Below are positions 1 through 6,803 of a stretch of DNA of 8,631 nucleotides, one piece after another. The stretch is from the NCBI GenBank assembly GCA_027322565.1, contig DAHVRG010000080.1, positions 1-8,631 on the forward strand. The letters are read 5' to 3'. Numbering within the stretch: the stretch's first letter is position 1; the number at the start of each line of letters is the position of its first letter. The stretch comes from Georgenia sp. (GTDB taxonomy: Bacteria > Actinomycetota > Actinomycetes > Actinomycetales > Actinomycetaceae). Made by a program: the position numbers and the translations under genes. Under the pieces are notes generated by a model. The model saw only the letters and a program-made list of their open reading frames with translations. It had not been told where the DNA came from and ran no database searches.

Positions 1-505
1 GGAGGTGGGCGTGCATGCCGACGACGGCGATGGAGTCGATCCCCTCGGCGCGCACCTCACGCAGCGCCGCCTCCAGGGACGCCTCGTCCAGCTCGCGCAG
101 CACGGTGCCGTCCGCGGCGAGCCGCTCGTCCATCTCCACGACGCGGCCGTAGAGCTGCTCGGGCAGGACGATCTCGCGGGCGAAGATGTCGGGCCGCTCC
201 TGGTAGGCGATCCGCAGGGCGTCGGCGAAACCGCGGGTGATGACGAGCGCGGTGGCCTCACCGTGCCGCTCGAGCAGGGCGTTCGTCGCCACCGTCGTGC
301 CCATCCGGACGGCGGAGACCCGCTCCGTGGGGACCGGTGCGTGGACGGGGACGCCGAGGAGCCGCCGGATGCCGGCGAGGGCGGCGTCCGGGTAGCGGGC
401 CGGGTCGTGCGACAGCAGCTTGGCCACCGCGAGCGAGCCGTCCGGGCGGCGCGCCACGACGTCGGTGAAGGTCCCGCCCCGGTCGATCCAGAACTCCCAC
501 GCCAT
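1..505 (-). CDS. 5-oxoprolinase (hydantoinase/oxoprolinase family), N-terminal part
   Basis: This gene runs off the left edge; 168 codons from its ATG at 505 are visible. The family hydrolyses 5-oxo-L-proline (pyroglutamate) to glutamate using ATP, in the cytoplasm. Translating the minus strand gives the glycine-rich IDRGGTFTDVV motif at residues 7-17 and MGTTVATNALLERHGE near residue 88. A later stretch contains RPDIFAREIVLPEQLY. All three match the 5-oxoprolinase branch (eukaryotic OPLAH and its fused HyuA-HyuB bacterial counterparts) better than plain N-methylhydantoinase A. The full bacterial protein is usually about 1200 aa, so most of it is outside the window. No Shine-Dalgarno precedes the ATG, but TAGGCT lies 8 nt upstream, so translation is probably leaderless. 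An amino acid permease lies upstream on the same strand, which fits uptake of the substrate. Hydantoin specificity cannot be excluded from the N-terminus alone. Confidence 0.9.
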   Translation of the reverse strand, partial: MAWEFWIDRGGTFTDVVARRPDGSLAVAKLLSHDPARYPDAALAGIRRLLGVPVHAPVPTERVSAVRMGTTVATNALLERHGEATALVITRGFADALRIAYQERPDIFAREIVLPEQLYGRVVEMDERLAADGTVLRELDEASLEAALREVRAEGIDSIAVVGMHAHL

Positions 506-519
506 GGCTGCCGAGCCTA
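506..519 (-). promoter_or_regulatory. Candidate -10 element for a leaderless 5-oxoprolinase mRNA
   Basis: On the minus strand TAGGCT (plus positions 514-519) fits the actinobacterial -10 pattern TANNNT. Eight bases separate it from the ATG at 505, which would put the transcription start at or next to the start codon. No convincing -35 is visible 16-18 bp further up. The absence of a Shine-Dalgarno sequence supports the leaderless reading. Confidence 0.5.
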
Positions 520-534
520 GTCGGCGAGGACCGG

Positions 535-560
535 CCGCCCGGCGTCCACCCGCCGGGCGG
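535..560 (-). terminator. Perfect 10-bp hairpin after the permease stop
   Basis: CCGCCCGGCG (535-544) and CGCCGGGCGG (551-560) are exact reverse complements around a 6-nt loop, TCCACC. On the minus strand the hairpin begins 3 nt after the permease TGA (564-566) and lies upstream of the oxoprolinase -10. No T-run follows. It therefore resembles the U-less intrinsic terminators proposed for actinobacteria, or an mRNA 3'-end stabiliser. It would partly insulate the oxoprolinase from permease transcription. Confidence 0.6.
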
Positions 561-563
561 AGC

Positions 564-1906
564 TCAGGCGGCCGTGGTCGCCGCCACCGAGCCGGCGGAG
601 GCGGTGCTGAACCGCCGGGTGACGAGGTGGAGCAGGACGCCGAGGACGAGCATCCCGGCGCCGAGCAGCCACACCGTCCCCGACTGCCGGCTCAGCAGCA
701 CCCCGCAGGTGACCAGCGCGAGCACGGGCAGCGCCCGCGGGGTGCGGAAGTGGCGGTGCTCGACCCGGTCCCTGCGCAGGACGAGGACGGCGACGTTCGT
801 GCTGACGAAGACCACGAGGAGGAGCAGCACCACCGTCTCGGCCAGCATGGCCAGGTCCCCGATGAGCGTGAGCCCCACCGCCACCGCCGTCGTCACGACG
901 ATCGCCACCCACGGGGTGCGGCGGTTCGGCAGCACGCGGGTCAGCGAGGTCGGCAGCAGCCCCTCGTCGGCCATCCCGTAGGCGAGCCGGCTCGACATGA
1001 TCATCGTCAGCAGCGCGCCGTTGGCGACGGCGACGAGCGCGATCGCGGAGAAGGCCCACTCCGGGACACCGACCCCGGTCGCGGTGACGACGTCGAGCAG
1101 CGGGCTGGAGGAGCCGGCGAGGTCCCCCGGCGGCATGATGACGGTGGCGGCGACGCCGATGAGCGCGTGGACGACACCGGCGACGGCCAGCGCACCGAAG
1201 AGTGCCCGGGGTAGACGCGGCTGACGTCCTGGACCTCCTCCGCGACGTTCGCCGAGACCTCGAAGCCGACGAAGGAGTAGAACGCGAGGAGCGCGCCGCC
1301 GAGCACCGCCGAGGCGACCCCGGTCTCCGGGGGCAGCTCGACCAGCCGGCCCGCGTCGCCCTGCCCGCGCCCGACGGCGATGCCGACGACGACGATGACG
1401 AGGACGAGCCCGGAGACCTCGACGACCGTCATCGCGACGTTCGAGCGCACCGACTCGCGGATCCCGCGGGCGTTGAGCAGCGCGAGCAGGAAGAGGAAGA
1501 GCGGGGCGGCGAGGACGACCGGGACGTCGAGGAAGGTCGACAGGTAGTCCCCGGCGAAGGCGATGGCGAGCCCGGCGGCGCTGGTCACCCCGGCGGCGAG
1601 CATCGCGAAGCCGACGACGAAGGACACCCACGGCCGCTTGAACGCCCGCTGGGCGAAGACGGCTGCGCCGCCCGCCTTCGGGTACTTCGTCACGAGCTCG
1701 GCGTAGCTCGCGGCGGTGAGGAGGGCCATGACGAGCGCGAGCGCGAGCGGTGCCCACATGAGGCCGCCCGCCTCCCGGGAGAGCTCACCGGCGAGGGCGT
1801 AGATGCCCGCGCCGAGCACGTCCCCGAGGATGAAGAGGAAGAGCAGCCAGGGGGTGATCCGGCGGGCCAGGCGGGTCGTGTCCGCGGGCGCGGTGTCGGA
1901 CGTCAT
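564..1906 (-). pseudogene. APC-family amino acid permease, interrupted by one frameshift
   Basis: Family members are about 12-helix membrane proteins that import amino acids or polyamines with protons. The first frame, from ATG 1906, gives residues 1-233. It holds the TM1 signature GDVLGAGIYAL (28-38) and the TM6-type stretch SFVGFEVSANVAEEVQDVSR (211-230). The reading then moves to another frame, starting RALFGALAVAG, and continues for 214 residues with further hydrophobic helices to TGA at 564-566. Restoring one base in the CCCCGGG run (plus 1205-1211) yields the family-typical join VYP-RALFGAL and a 447-aa protein, a normal length. As written, the first frame continues out of register to a stop near 1007, giving a product of about 299 aa without the later helices. 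ATG 1906 is preferred over GTG 1912 because a -35/-10 pair places transcription at it. The adjacent oxoprolinase suggests a 5-oxoproline or amino acid substrate (inference). It may be a sequencing error rather than a true pseudogene. Confidence 0.85.
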
Positions 1907-1941
1907 CGCCACAGGATCGGGTCCGCCGCGGGGTCCGGCAA
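1907..1941 (-). promoter_or_regulatory. Candidate -35/-10 promoter for the permease, leaderless
   Basis: On the minus strand TTGCCG (plus 1936-1941) and GATCCT (plus 1913-1918) are separated by exactly 17 bp. GATCCT is followed after 6 nt by ATG 1906. This is the best -35/-10 match in the window and implies transcription beginning at or next to the start codon. No Shine-Dalgarno is present. Confidence 0.55.
1919..1937. repeat. GGGTCCG direct repeat inside the permease promoter spacer
   Basis: GGGTCCG occurs at 1919-1925 and again at 1931-1937, 12 bp apart, between the candidate -10 and -35 of the permease and touching the -35. A direct repeat in this position could be an operator. In such GC-rich sequence a 7-bp repeat can also arise by chance. 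Confidence 0.3.
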
Positions 1942-1992
1942 CCGCAGCGCCTCCGGGTGCGGGCCTCCAGCCCCGGTGGGAAGGTGTCGCTC

Positions 1993-2142
1993 ATGAGCGA
2001 GAACCCCACCACCCCCTCCGAGCGGCCGTACGACCCGGCCACGGACCCGGACGCCGACCCGGAGCAGCTCGAGCACGAGGAACCTGTCGACCGGCCGTCG
2101 CAGGCCGAGGGCGAGGACGACCCCGCCCAGCCCTCCGGCTGA
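1993..2142 (+). CDS. Small acidic proline-rich protein, 49 aa, function unknown
   Basis: The product has 15 Asp/Glu against 2 Arg and no Lys, 10 prolines and no cysteine. The repeated-looking core YDPATDPDADPE spans residues 13-24. No signal peptide or membrane segment is seen, so it is probably a disordered cytoplasmic peptide. ATG 1993 is chosen over an upstream ATG at 1957 because AAGGTG (1981-1986) sits 6 nt before it. Its TGA lies only 6 nt before the GTG of the dehydrogenase, which is in the same frame and has no Shine-Dalgarno of its own, so the peptide may couple translation of that gene. Similar short acidic DPDADPE-type peptides are, as far as I recall, common hypothetical proteins in Micrococcales. 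No function can be assigned. Confidence 0.65.
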   Translation: MSENPTTPSERPYDPATDPDADPEQLEHEEPVDRPSQAEGEDDPAQPSG

Positions 2143-2148
2143 CCGGCC

Positions 2149-3372
2149 GTGCGTGCGCTGACCTGGCAGGGACGCGAGAGCGTCCGCGTCGAGGACGTCC
2201 CCGACCCTCGCATCGAGCGGCCGACCGACGCCGTCGTCCGCATCACCTCGACCGCGATCTGCGGTTCCGACCTCCACCTGTACAGCGTGCTCGGCCCGTT
2301 CCTGACGGCCGGTGACGTCCTGGGCCACGAGCCGATGGGGATCGTCGAGGAGGTCGGCACCGAGGTGAGCTCGGTGCGCCCCGGTGACCGGGTCGTCGTC
2401 CCGTTCGTCATCGCGTGCGGGAGCTGCTGGATGTGCTCCCGCGGGCTGCACAGCCAGTGCGAGACCACCCAGGTGCGCGAGCACGGCAAGGGTGCCTCGC
2501 TGTTCGGGTACACCATGCTCTACGGCCAGGTCCCGGGTGGGCAGGCCGAGTACCTGCGGGTGCCCTTCGCCGACGTCGGACCGGTCGTCGTCCCCGACGA
2601 CGGCGAGCCCGACGAGCGGTACCTCTTCCTCTCCGACGTCGTGCCGACCGCCTGGCAGGCGGTGGAGTACGCGCACGTCCCGCACGGCGGCACCGTCGTC
2701 GTCCTCGGGCTCGGCCCGGTCGGGCAGATGTGTGCGCGCATCGCCCGCCACCGCGGGGCGGAGCTGGTCATCGGCGTCGACCTCGTCCCGGAGCGCCTGG
2801 AGATGGCCCGGCGGCACGACATCACCACCCTCGACCTGCGCGGCGGGGACGACGTCGCCGCCGCCGTGCGTGAGCTGACCGACGGACGCGGCGCGGACTC
2901 CGTCGTCGACGCCGTCGGCATGGAGGCGCACGGGTCGCCGGTGGCCCAGGGGATCCAGGCGGGCGCCGGCCTGCTGCCCGACGCCCTTGCCCGCCCCCTG
3001 TTCACCCGGGCCGGTGTCGACCGGCTCGCTGCCCTCCACACCGCCATCGACATCGTGCGACGGGGCGGGACCATCTCGCTGTCCGGCGTCTACGGCGGCG
3101 CCCAGGACCCGATGCCGATGCTCGACCTGTTCGACAAGCAGGTGACCCTGCGGATGGGCCAGGCCAACGTCCACCGCTGGGTCCCGGACGTGCTCCCGCT
3201 CGTCAGCGACCCGGCCGACCCGCTCGGCGTGCTCGACCTGCGCACCCACCGGCTGTCCCTCGAGGACGCCGCCCACGGCTACGACATCTTCCAGCGCAAG
3301 GAGGACGGCGCGGTCAAGGTCGTGCTCGACCCAGCCGCGCCGCCGGCGCACGGTGGGAGGGAGGCACGATGA
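2149..3372 (+). CDS. Zinc-dependent alcohol dehydrogenase, formaldehyde-dehydrogenase-like
   Basis: A 407-aa medium-chain dehydrogenase that should oxidise an alcohol or aldehyde with NAD in the cytoplasm. The catalytic zinc site is visible as C38 (ICGSDLH) and H60-E61 (GHEP). The structural zinc site is C90, C93, C96 and C104. The nucleotide-binding fold has GLGPVG at 187-192, and D211 at the end of the next strand favours NAD over NADP. The length, about 50 aa above a plain ADH, and the segment after residue 255 with a conserved-looking QAGAGLLPDALAR match the glutathione-independent formaldehyde-dehydrogenase-like subgroup. The true substrate is unknown. GTG 2149 is the only sensible start: an in-frame TGA (2140-2142) lies two codons upstream, and the next Met is past the catalytic Cys. 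No Shine-Dalgarno is present, so translation may depend on the 49-aa gene. Its stop overlaps the next gene by ATGA. Confidence 0.9.
   Translation: MRALTWQGRESVRVEDVPDPRIERPTDAVVRITSTAICGSDLHLYSVLGPFLTAGDVLGHEPMGIVEEVGTEVSSVRPGDRVVVPFVIACGSCWMCSRGLHSQCETTQVREHGKGASLFGYTMLYGQVPGGQAEYLRVPFADVGPVVVPDDGEPDERYLFLSDVVPTAWQAVEYAHVPHGGTVVVLGLGPVGQMCARIARHRGAELVIGVDLVPERLEMARRHDITTLDLRGGDDVAAAVRELTDGRGADSVVDAVGMEAHGSPVAQGIQAGAGLLPDALARPLFTRAGVDRLAALHTAIDIVRRGGTISLSGVYGGAQDPMPMLDLFDKQVTLRMGQANVHRWVPDVLPLVSDPADPLGVLDLRTHRLSLEDAAHGYDIFQRKEDGAVKVVLDPAAPPAHGGREAR
3355..3364 (+). promoter_or_regulatory. Strong ribosome binding site for the epimerase fusion
   Basis: GGGAGGGAGG lies just before ATG 3369, inside the last codons of the dehydrogenase. 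The first GGAGG is 8 nt from the start codon. It fixes the start and shows this gene can initiate on its own despite the ATGA overlap. Confidence 0.7.
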
Positions 3373-4988
3373 GGGTCGCCGTCGTCGGGGCGAGCGGGCA
3401 CACCGGGACGTTCCTGCTCGACGCCCTGCGGGACGAGGAGCTCGAGGTCGTCGGCATCGCCCGGCGCGCACCGGACACCACCGCGGCGCCCTACGACCGT
3501 GCGCGGTGGGAGCAGGTCGACATCGCGGCCCCGGTCGCGCTCGCGGAGGGGGAGGACTTCGTCGTCGACCGGCTCGCCGAGGCGTTCGAGGGCGCTGACG
3601 CCGTCGTCCACCTCGCGTGGCTCATCCAGCCCAACCGGCAGCGGGACGTCCTGCGGCGGGCCAACGTCGACGGCACCCGCCGGGTCGTCGCGGCGTGCCG
3701 GCGGGCCGGGGTCGGGCACCTCGTCGTCGCATCCTCCGTGGGTGCGTACTCCCCGGTGGAGGACGACGAGGCGCGCGACGAGTCGTGGCCCACCCACGGC
3801 AGCGCGGCTACCTCGCACTACGCCGTCGACAAGGCGGCCCAGGAGCGGATCCTCGACGAGGCGGAGGCCGGCGGCCTGGCCGTCGCCCGGGTGCGGCCCG
3901 CGCTCATCTTCGACTCCGACTCCGGCGCCGAGGTGCTCCGGCTCTTCCTCGGGGCCTTCGTGCCCCCGCCCCTCCTGCGCCCCGGAGCCCTGCCGGTGCT
4001 CCCGCTGCCCGCCGGGCTGCGGCTCCAGGCGGTCCACGGGGCAGACCTCGCCGACCTCTACCGGCGCATCGTCCTCCGGCGCGCGACCGGCGCGTTCAAC
4101 GCCGCCGCGGAGCCGCTGCTCACCGGGGAGCGGCTCGCCGCGATTCTCGACCACGGACGGGTCGTCGAGATCCCCGCCTCCGTCGTGCGGCCGGTCGTCT
4201 CGCTCGCGTGGCAGGCGCACGCCCTGGCGTCCGACGCCGGCTGGCTGGACATGGGGATGAACGTCCCCGTCATGGACGCCTCGCGAGCGCGGCGCGAGCT
4301 CGGCTGGGAGCCACGGTCCGACGCGGAGGAGGCACTGCGCGAGATCCTCACCGGGATGGCCGAGGGACGGGGGACGGCCAGCCCACAGATGCGGCCGCGG
4401 GAGAGCTGGCCGCAGGACCAGCAGCCACCGGGCGGCGTGCACCCCGACGCGCCGTTAGGGCCGGGCCAGGAGTCCGTCGCCCACCGGGTGCCGCGGCACC
4501 TCGAGCGGGACATCCTCGGGCTGTACCTCTCGGACCACCTCACCGGCGCCACCGCCGGGCTGGAGCGGGCCGAGCGGATGGCCGCGGCGTACGCCGACAC
4601 GGACTTCGGGGAGGAGCTCGAGCGGGTCGCGCTGGAGATCCGCGAGGAGCGCGAGCTGCTCAAGGAGCTCATCGACTCCCTCGAGCTGCGCCGCCGCCCG
4701 TACCGGCAGGCCGCCGCGTGGGTGGCGGAGAAGGGCGGCCGGCTCAAGCTCAACGAGCGCCCCGGCGGCTCACCGATGACCCCGCTGCTCGAGTCCGAGC
4801 TCATGCGCAGCGCCGTCATGGGCAAGCTCGGCCTGTGGCAGGTGCTCACCGAGCTGTCCGACGACCTCGGGCTGCCCGCGCCGCTGTTCGAGGCGCTCGC
4901 CCAGCAGGCCCGCGACCAGGCCCGCACCTACGAGCGGGTGCACCAGCACATCATCGGAGAGGTGTTCCGCGGCGGCCGGGTGGGCTGA
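3369..4988 (+). CDS. NAD-dependent epimerase/dehydratase fused to a ferritin-like domain
   Basis: A 539-aa two-domain protein. Residues 1 to about 330 form an extended short-chain dehydrogenase: GASGHTG (7-13) binds the dinucleotide, and ASSVGAY (121-127) supplies the catalytic Ser. Y151 and K155 complete the YxxxK motif, and LGWEPRSDAEEALRE (311-325) closes the fold as in NAD-epimerases. A polar, Pro-rich linker covers about 331-374. Residues 375-535 are predicted to be almost entirely helical and include DILGLYLSDHLTGATAGLER (381-400) and AAAWVAEKGGRLKLN (448-462). That pattern resembles actinobacterial standalone proteins of about 165 aa with a ferritin-like bundle. One ExxH (E522-H525) sits in the last helix, but a di-iron site is not established. 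The frame is open throughout, with no sign of a frameshift at the junction. Substrate is unknown; N- and C-terminal domains may act in the same redox or metal-stress response (inference). Confidence 0.85.
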   Translation: MRVAVVGASGHTGTFLLDALRDEELEVVGIARRAPDTTAAPYDRARWEQVDIAAPVALAEGEDFVVDRLAEAFEGADAVVHLAWLIQPNRQRDVLRRANVDGTRRVVAACRRAGVGHLVVASSVGAYSPVEDDEARDESWPTHGSAATSHYAVDKAAQERILDEAEAGGLAVARVRPALIFDSDSGAEVLRLFLGAFVPPPLLRPGALPVLPLPAGLRLQAVHGADLADLYRRIVLRRATGAFNAAAEPLLTGERLAAILDHGRVVEIPASVVRPVVSLAWQAHALASDAGWLDMGMNVPVMDASRARRELGWEPRSDAEEALREILTGMAEGRGTASPQMRPRESWPQDQQPPGGVHPDAPLGPGQESVAHRVPRHLERDILGLYLSDHLTGATAGLERAERMAAAYADTDFGEELERVALEIREERELLKELIDSLELRRRPYRQAAAWVAEKGGRLKLNERPGGSPMTPLLESELMRSAVMGKLGLWQVLTELSDDLGLPAPLFEALAQQARDQARTYERVHQHIIGEVFRGGRVG

Positions 4989-5009
4989 GGCCCGGCCACC
5001 GCGCACCAC

Positions 5010-5019
5010 GGGAGGGGGA
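5010..5019 (+). promoter_or_regulatory. Ribosome binding site of the metallothionein-like gene
   Basis: GGGAGGGGGA precedes ATG 5027 by 7 nt and decides this start. It is a strong purine-rich match to the 16S tail and suggests high expression. Confidence 0.65.
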
Positions 5020-5026
5020 CGCAGCG

Positions 5027-5260
5027 ATGGCCACCTGCGACGTGTGTGGCAACGAGTACGACAAGACCTTCACGGTCACCCAGGGGGAGCGGACCGGCAC
5101 CTTCGACAGCTTCGAGTGCGCGGTCCACGCCATGGCGCCGACGTGCGGGCACTGCGGCTGCCGCATCCTCGGGCACGGCGTCGAGGTCTCCGGGCGCATC
5201 TTCTGCTGTGCCTCCTGCGCCCGGCACGTGGGCCACGACGAGGTCGCCGACCGGGCCTGA
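5027..5260 (+). CDS. Small cysteine-rich zinc-binding protein, prokaryotic metallothionein-like
   Basis: A 77-aa cytoplasmic protein with nine cysteines: C4, C7, C31, C40, C43, C45, C60, C61 and C64. They fall in CDVC, CGHCGC and CCASC clusters, with His at 34, 42, 50, 67 and 70 as possible extra ligands. The DSFECAVHAMAP stretch (27-38) is typical of a widespread actinobacterial family usually annotated as prokaryotic metallothionein. Metal buffering or a zinc-ribbon role is inferred from the family, not shown. The ATG follows a strong Shine-Dalgarno, and only 38 nt separate it from the epimerase-fusion gene, so it is probably the last gene of that cluster. It ends 16 bp from the convergent aminopeptidase stop. 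Confidence 0.85.
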   Translation: MATCDVCGNEYDKTFTVTQGERTGTFDSFECAVHAMAPTCGHCGCRILGHGVEVSGRIFCCASCARHVGHDEVADRA

Positions 5261-5267
5261 GCCCCGG
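5251..5267. terminator. Weak hairpin between convergent genes
   Basis: CC-GGGC (5251-5256) can pair with GCCC-C-GG (5261-5267) around the loop CTGA, a 6-bp stem with one bulged C. It overlaps the metallothionein stop codon and lies in the convergent 16-bp gap. There is no T-run on either strand, so termination is only a possibility. Confidence 0.25.
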
Positions 5268-5276
5268 CGTCCGCGC

Positions 5277-6791
5277 TCACCCGTCGCGCAGGCTCGCCAT
5301 CCAGGCCTCGACGTCCTCCGCGCGGCGCGGCAGGGCGGCGCTGAGGTTCTCCACCGAGCCGTCCTCCCGGACGAGGACGTCGTCCTCGATCCGCACCCCG
5401 ATACCGCGCAGCTCCTCCGGGACGGTGAGGTCGTCCGCGCGGAAGTACAGGCCCGGCTCGATGGTGAAGATCATCCCCGGCTCGAGCTCGGCGTCGAGGT
5501 ACATCTCGCGACGCGCCTGGGCGCAGTCGTGGACGTCGATGCCGAGGTGGTGGCTGGTGCCGTGGACCATCCAGCGCCGGTGGAACTGGCCCTCCGGGGA
5601 CAGCGACTCCTCCGCCGACGCGGGCAGCACCCCCCACTCGGCGAGCCGGTGGGCGAGCACCTCCATGGCGGCGGCGTGCAGGTCACGGAAGCGCACGCCC
5701 GGCTGGGCGGCGCGGACGAAGGCGGCGTCGGCGGCCTCGAGGACGGCGTCGTAGACCCTGCGCTGGGCGGGGGTGAAGACGCCGTCGACCGGCAGTGTCC
5801 GGGTGACGTCCGCGGTGTAGAGGGAGTCGACCTCCACCCCGGCGTCGACGAGGACGAGGTCACCGGGCCGCACCGGGCCGTCGTTGCGGATCCAGTGCAG
5901 GGTGTTGGCGTGGTTCCCCGAGGCGGCGATGGTGTCGTAGCCGGTGGCGTTCCCCTCCTCGCGGGCCCGGGCACCGAACACGCCCTCGATGACCCGCTCG
6001 CCCCGCGGGTGCGAGACGGCGCGGGGCAGCGCCCGCACGATGTCCTCGAAGCCCTTGGCCGTCGCCTCGATGGCCTTGCGCATCTCGGCGACCTCGTGGT
6101 CGTCCTTGCGCAGCCGGAGCTCGGACAGCGCCTCGGTGAGCTTGGCGTCGGCGGCCTCGGTGTCCGTCTGCCCGGAGCGGGCGGCGTTCACCTGCGCCTC
6201 GACGGCGGCGTCCACGCCGCGCACGACCCGCACCTGCACCCCGCCGGCACCGGCGTCCTTGGCCAGCTCGTCGGCCAGGGAGTCGATGTGGGCGGTGCGG
6301 ATGCCGGTGAGGGCCGCGACCTCCTCCAGGCTCGGCCGCTCCCCGACCCACAGCTCCCCGTAGCGGGAGTCGGCGTAGAACTCCTCGCTGTCCTTGCCTG
6401 CGCGCGGCCGGAAGTAGAGGACCGCCTCGTGGGTCTGCTCCCCGCCGTCGGCGGGGTGGAGGACGAGGACGGCGTCCGGCTCCTGGTCCGTCCCGAGGCC
6501 GGTGAGGTGGGCGAAGGCGGAGTGCGGACGGAAGCGGTAGTCGGTGTCGTTCGATCGGGTGACGAGCGTCCCCGCCGGGACGACGAGCCGCTCCCCGGGG
6601 AACTGGGCCCCGATCCGGTCCCGCCGGGCGGCGGCGTAGGGTGCGGCCGGGCTCTCCTCGGGCAGCACCTCCGCGCGCTCGGCCCAGCCGGAGGCGATGA
6701 ACCTCCGGAAGGCGGGGGAGCTGGGGCGCTGGGAGCGGTTGGAGCCCCGCTCGCTCAGGGGCTGGCTCTCCGAACGGTCGGTGTCCTTCAT
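5277..6791 (-). CDS. pepP: Xaa-Pro aminopeptidase (M24B, aminopeptidase P)
   Basis: A 504-aa cytoplasmic metallopeptidase that removes an N-terminal residue preceding proline. Residues about 50-200 are the aminopeptidase P N-terminal domain, with FRPHSAFAHLTGL at 87-99. The pita-bread catalytic domain follows from about 235. All five expected dimetal ligands are present: D316 (VDAG), D328 (YTADVTRT), H414 (GTSHHLGIDVHD), E445 (TIEPGLYF) and E469 (VRIEDD). H410 and H421 match the catalytic-site histidines of E. coli PepP. An extra Ser/Arg-rich tail of about 25 residues precedes the first domain, as in many actinobacterial members. ATG 6791 is the only good start. It lacks a clear Shine-Dalgarno, and GACGAT ends 6 nt upstream. 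The gene stands alone, convergent with the metallothionein-like gene and divergent from the PHP gene. Confidence 0.95.
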   Translation of the reverse strand: MKDTDRSESQPLSERGSNRSQRPSSPAFRRFIASGWAERAEVLPEESPAAPYAAARRDRIGAQFPGERLVVPAGTLVTRSNDTDYRFRPHSAFAHLTGLGTDQEPDAVLVLHPADGGEQTHEAVLYFRPRAGKDSEEFYADSRYGELWVGERPSLEEVAALTGIRTAHIDSLADELAKDAGAGGVQVRVVRGVDAAVEAQVNAARSGQTDTEAADAKLTEALSELRLRKDDHEVAEMRKAIEATAKGFEDIVRALPRAVSHPRGERVIEGVFGARAREEGNATGYDTIAASGNHANTLHWIRNDGPVRPGDLVLVDAGVEVDSLYTADVTRTLPVDGVFTPAQRRVYDAVLEAADAAFVRAAQPGVRFRDLHAAAMEVLAHRLAEWGVLPASAEESLSPEGQFHRRWMVHGTSHHLGIDVHDCAQARREMYLDAELEPGMIFTIEPGLYFRADDLTVPEELRGIGVRIEDDVLVREDGSVENLSAALPRRAEDVEAWMASLRDG

Positions 6792-6803
6792 GTGCCCATC
6801 GTC
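6792..6803 (-). promoter_or_regulatory. Weak candidate -10 for a leaderless aminopeptidase mRNA
   Basis: On the minus strand GACGAT (plus 6798-6803) keeps the A at position 2 and T at position 6 of a -10 hexamer and lies 6 nt before ATG 6791. No -35 is seen. Support comes mainly from the same spacing at the other starts of the window that lack a Shine-Dalgarno. Confidence 0.3.

Noticed and set aside
1907..1912. GTG 1912 as the permease start
   Set aside because: Possible in principle, but these bases form the 6-nt gap between the -10 hexamer and ATG 1906. The ATG therefore fits a leaderless transcript better.
1903..3471. Long minus-strand open frame of 522 codons opposite the dehydrogenase
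   Set aside because: It is an antisense shadow of the zinc dehydrogenase. The translation is Arg/Gly/Asp/Val-rich with no family motif, while the plus strand has complete catalytic and zinc motifs.
3279..4442. Minus-strand open frame of 387 codons opposite the epimerase domain
   Set aside because: Low-complexity composition typical of GC-rich antisense frames, with no recognisable domain.
3617..5260. Long plus-strand open frame of 547 codons overlapping the epimerase fusion
   Set aside because: Most of it is an Arg/Ala/Gly/Pro-rich out-of-frame reading. Only its last 77 codons, from ATG 5027 with a Shine-Dalgarno, are a real gene.
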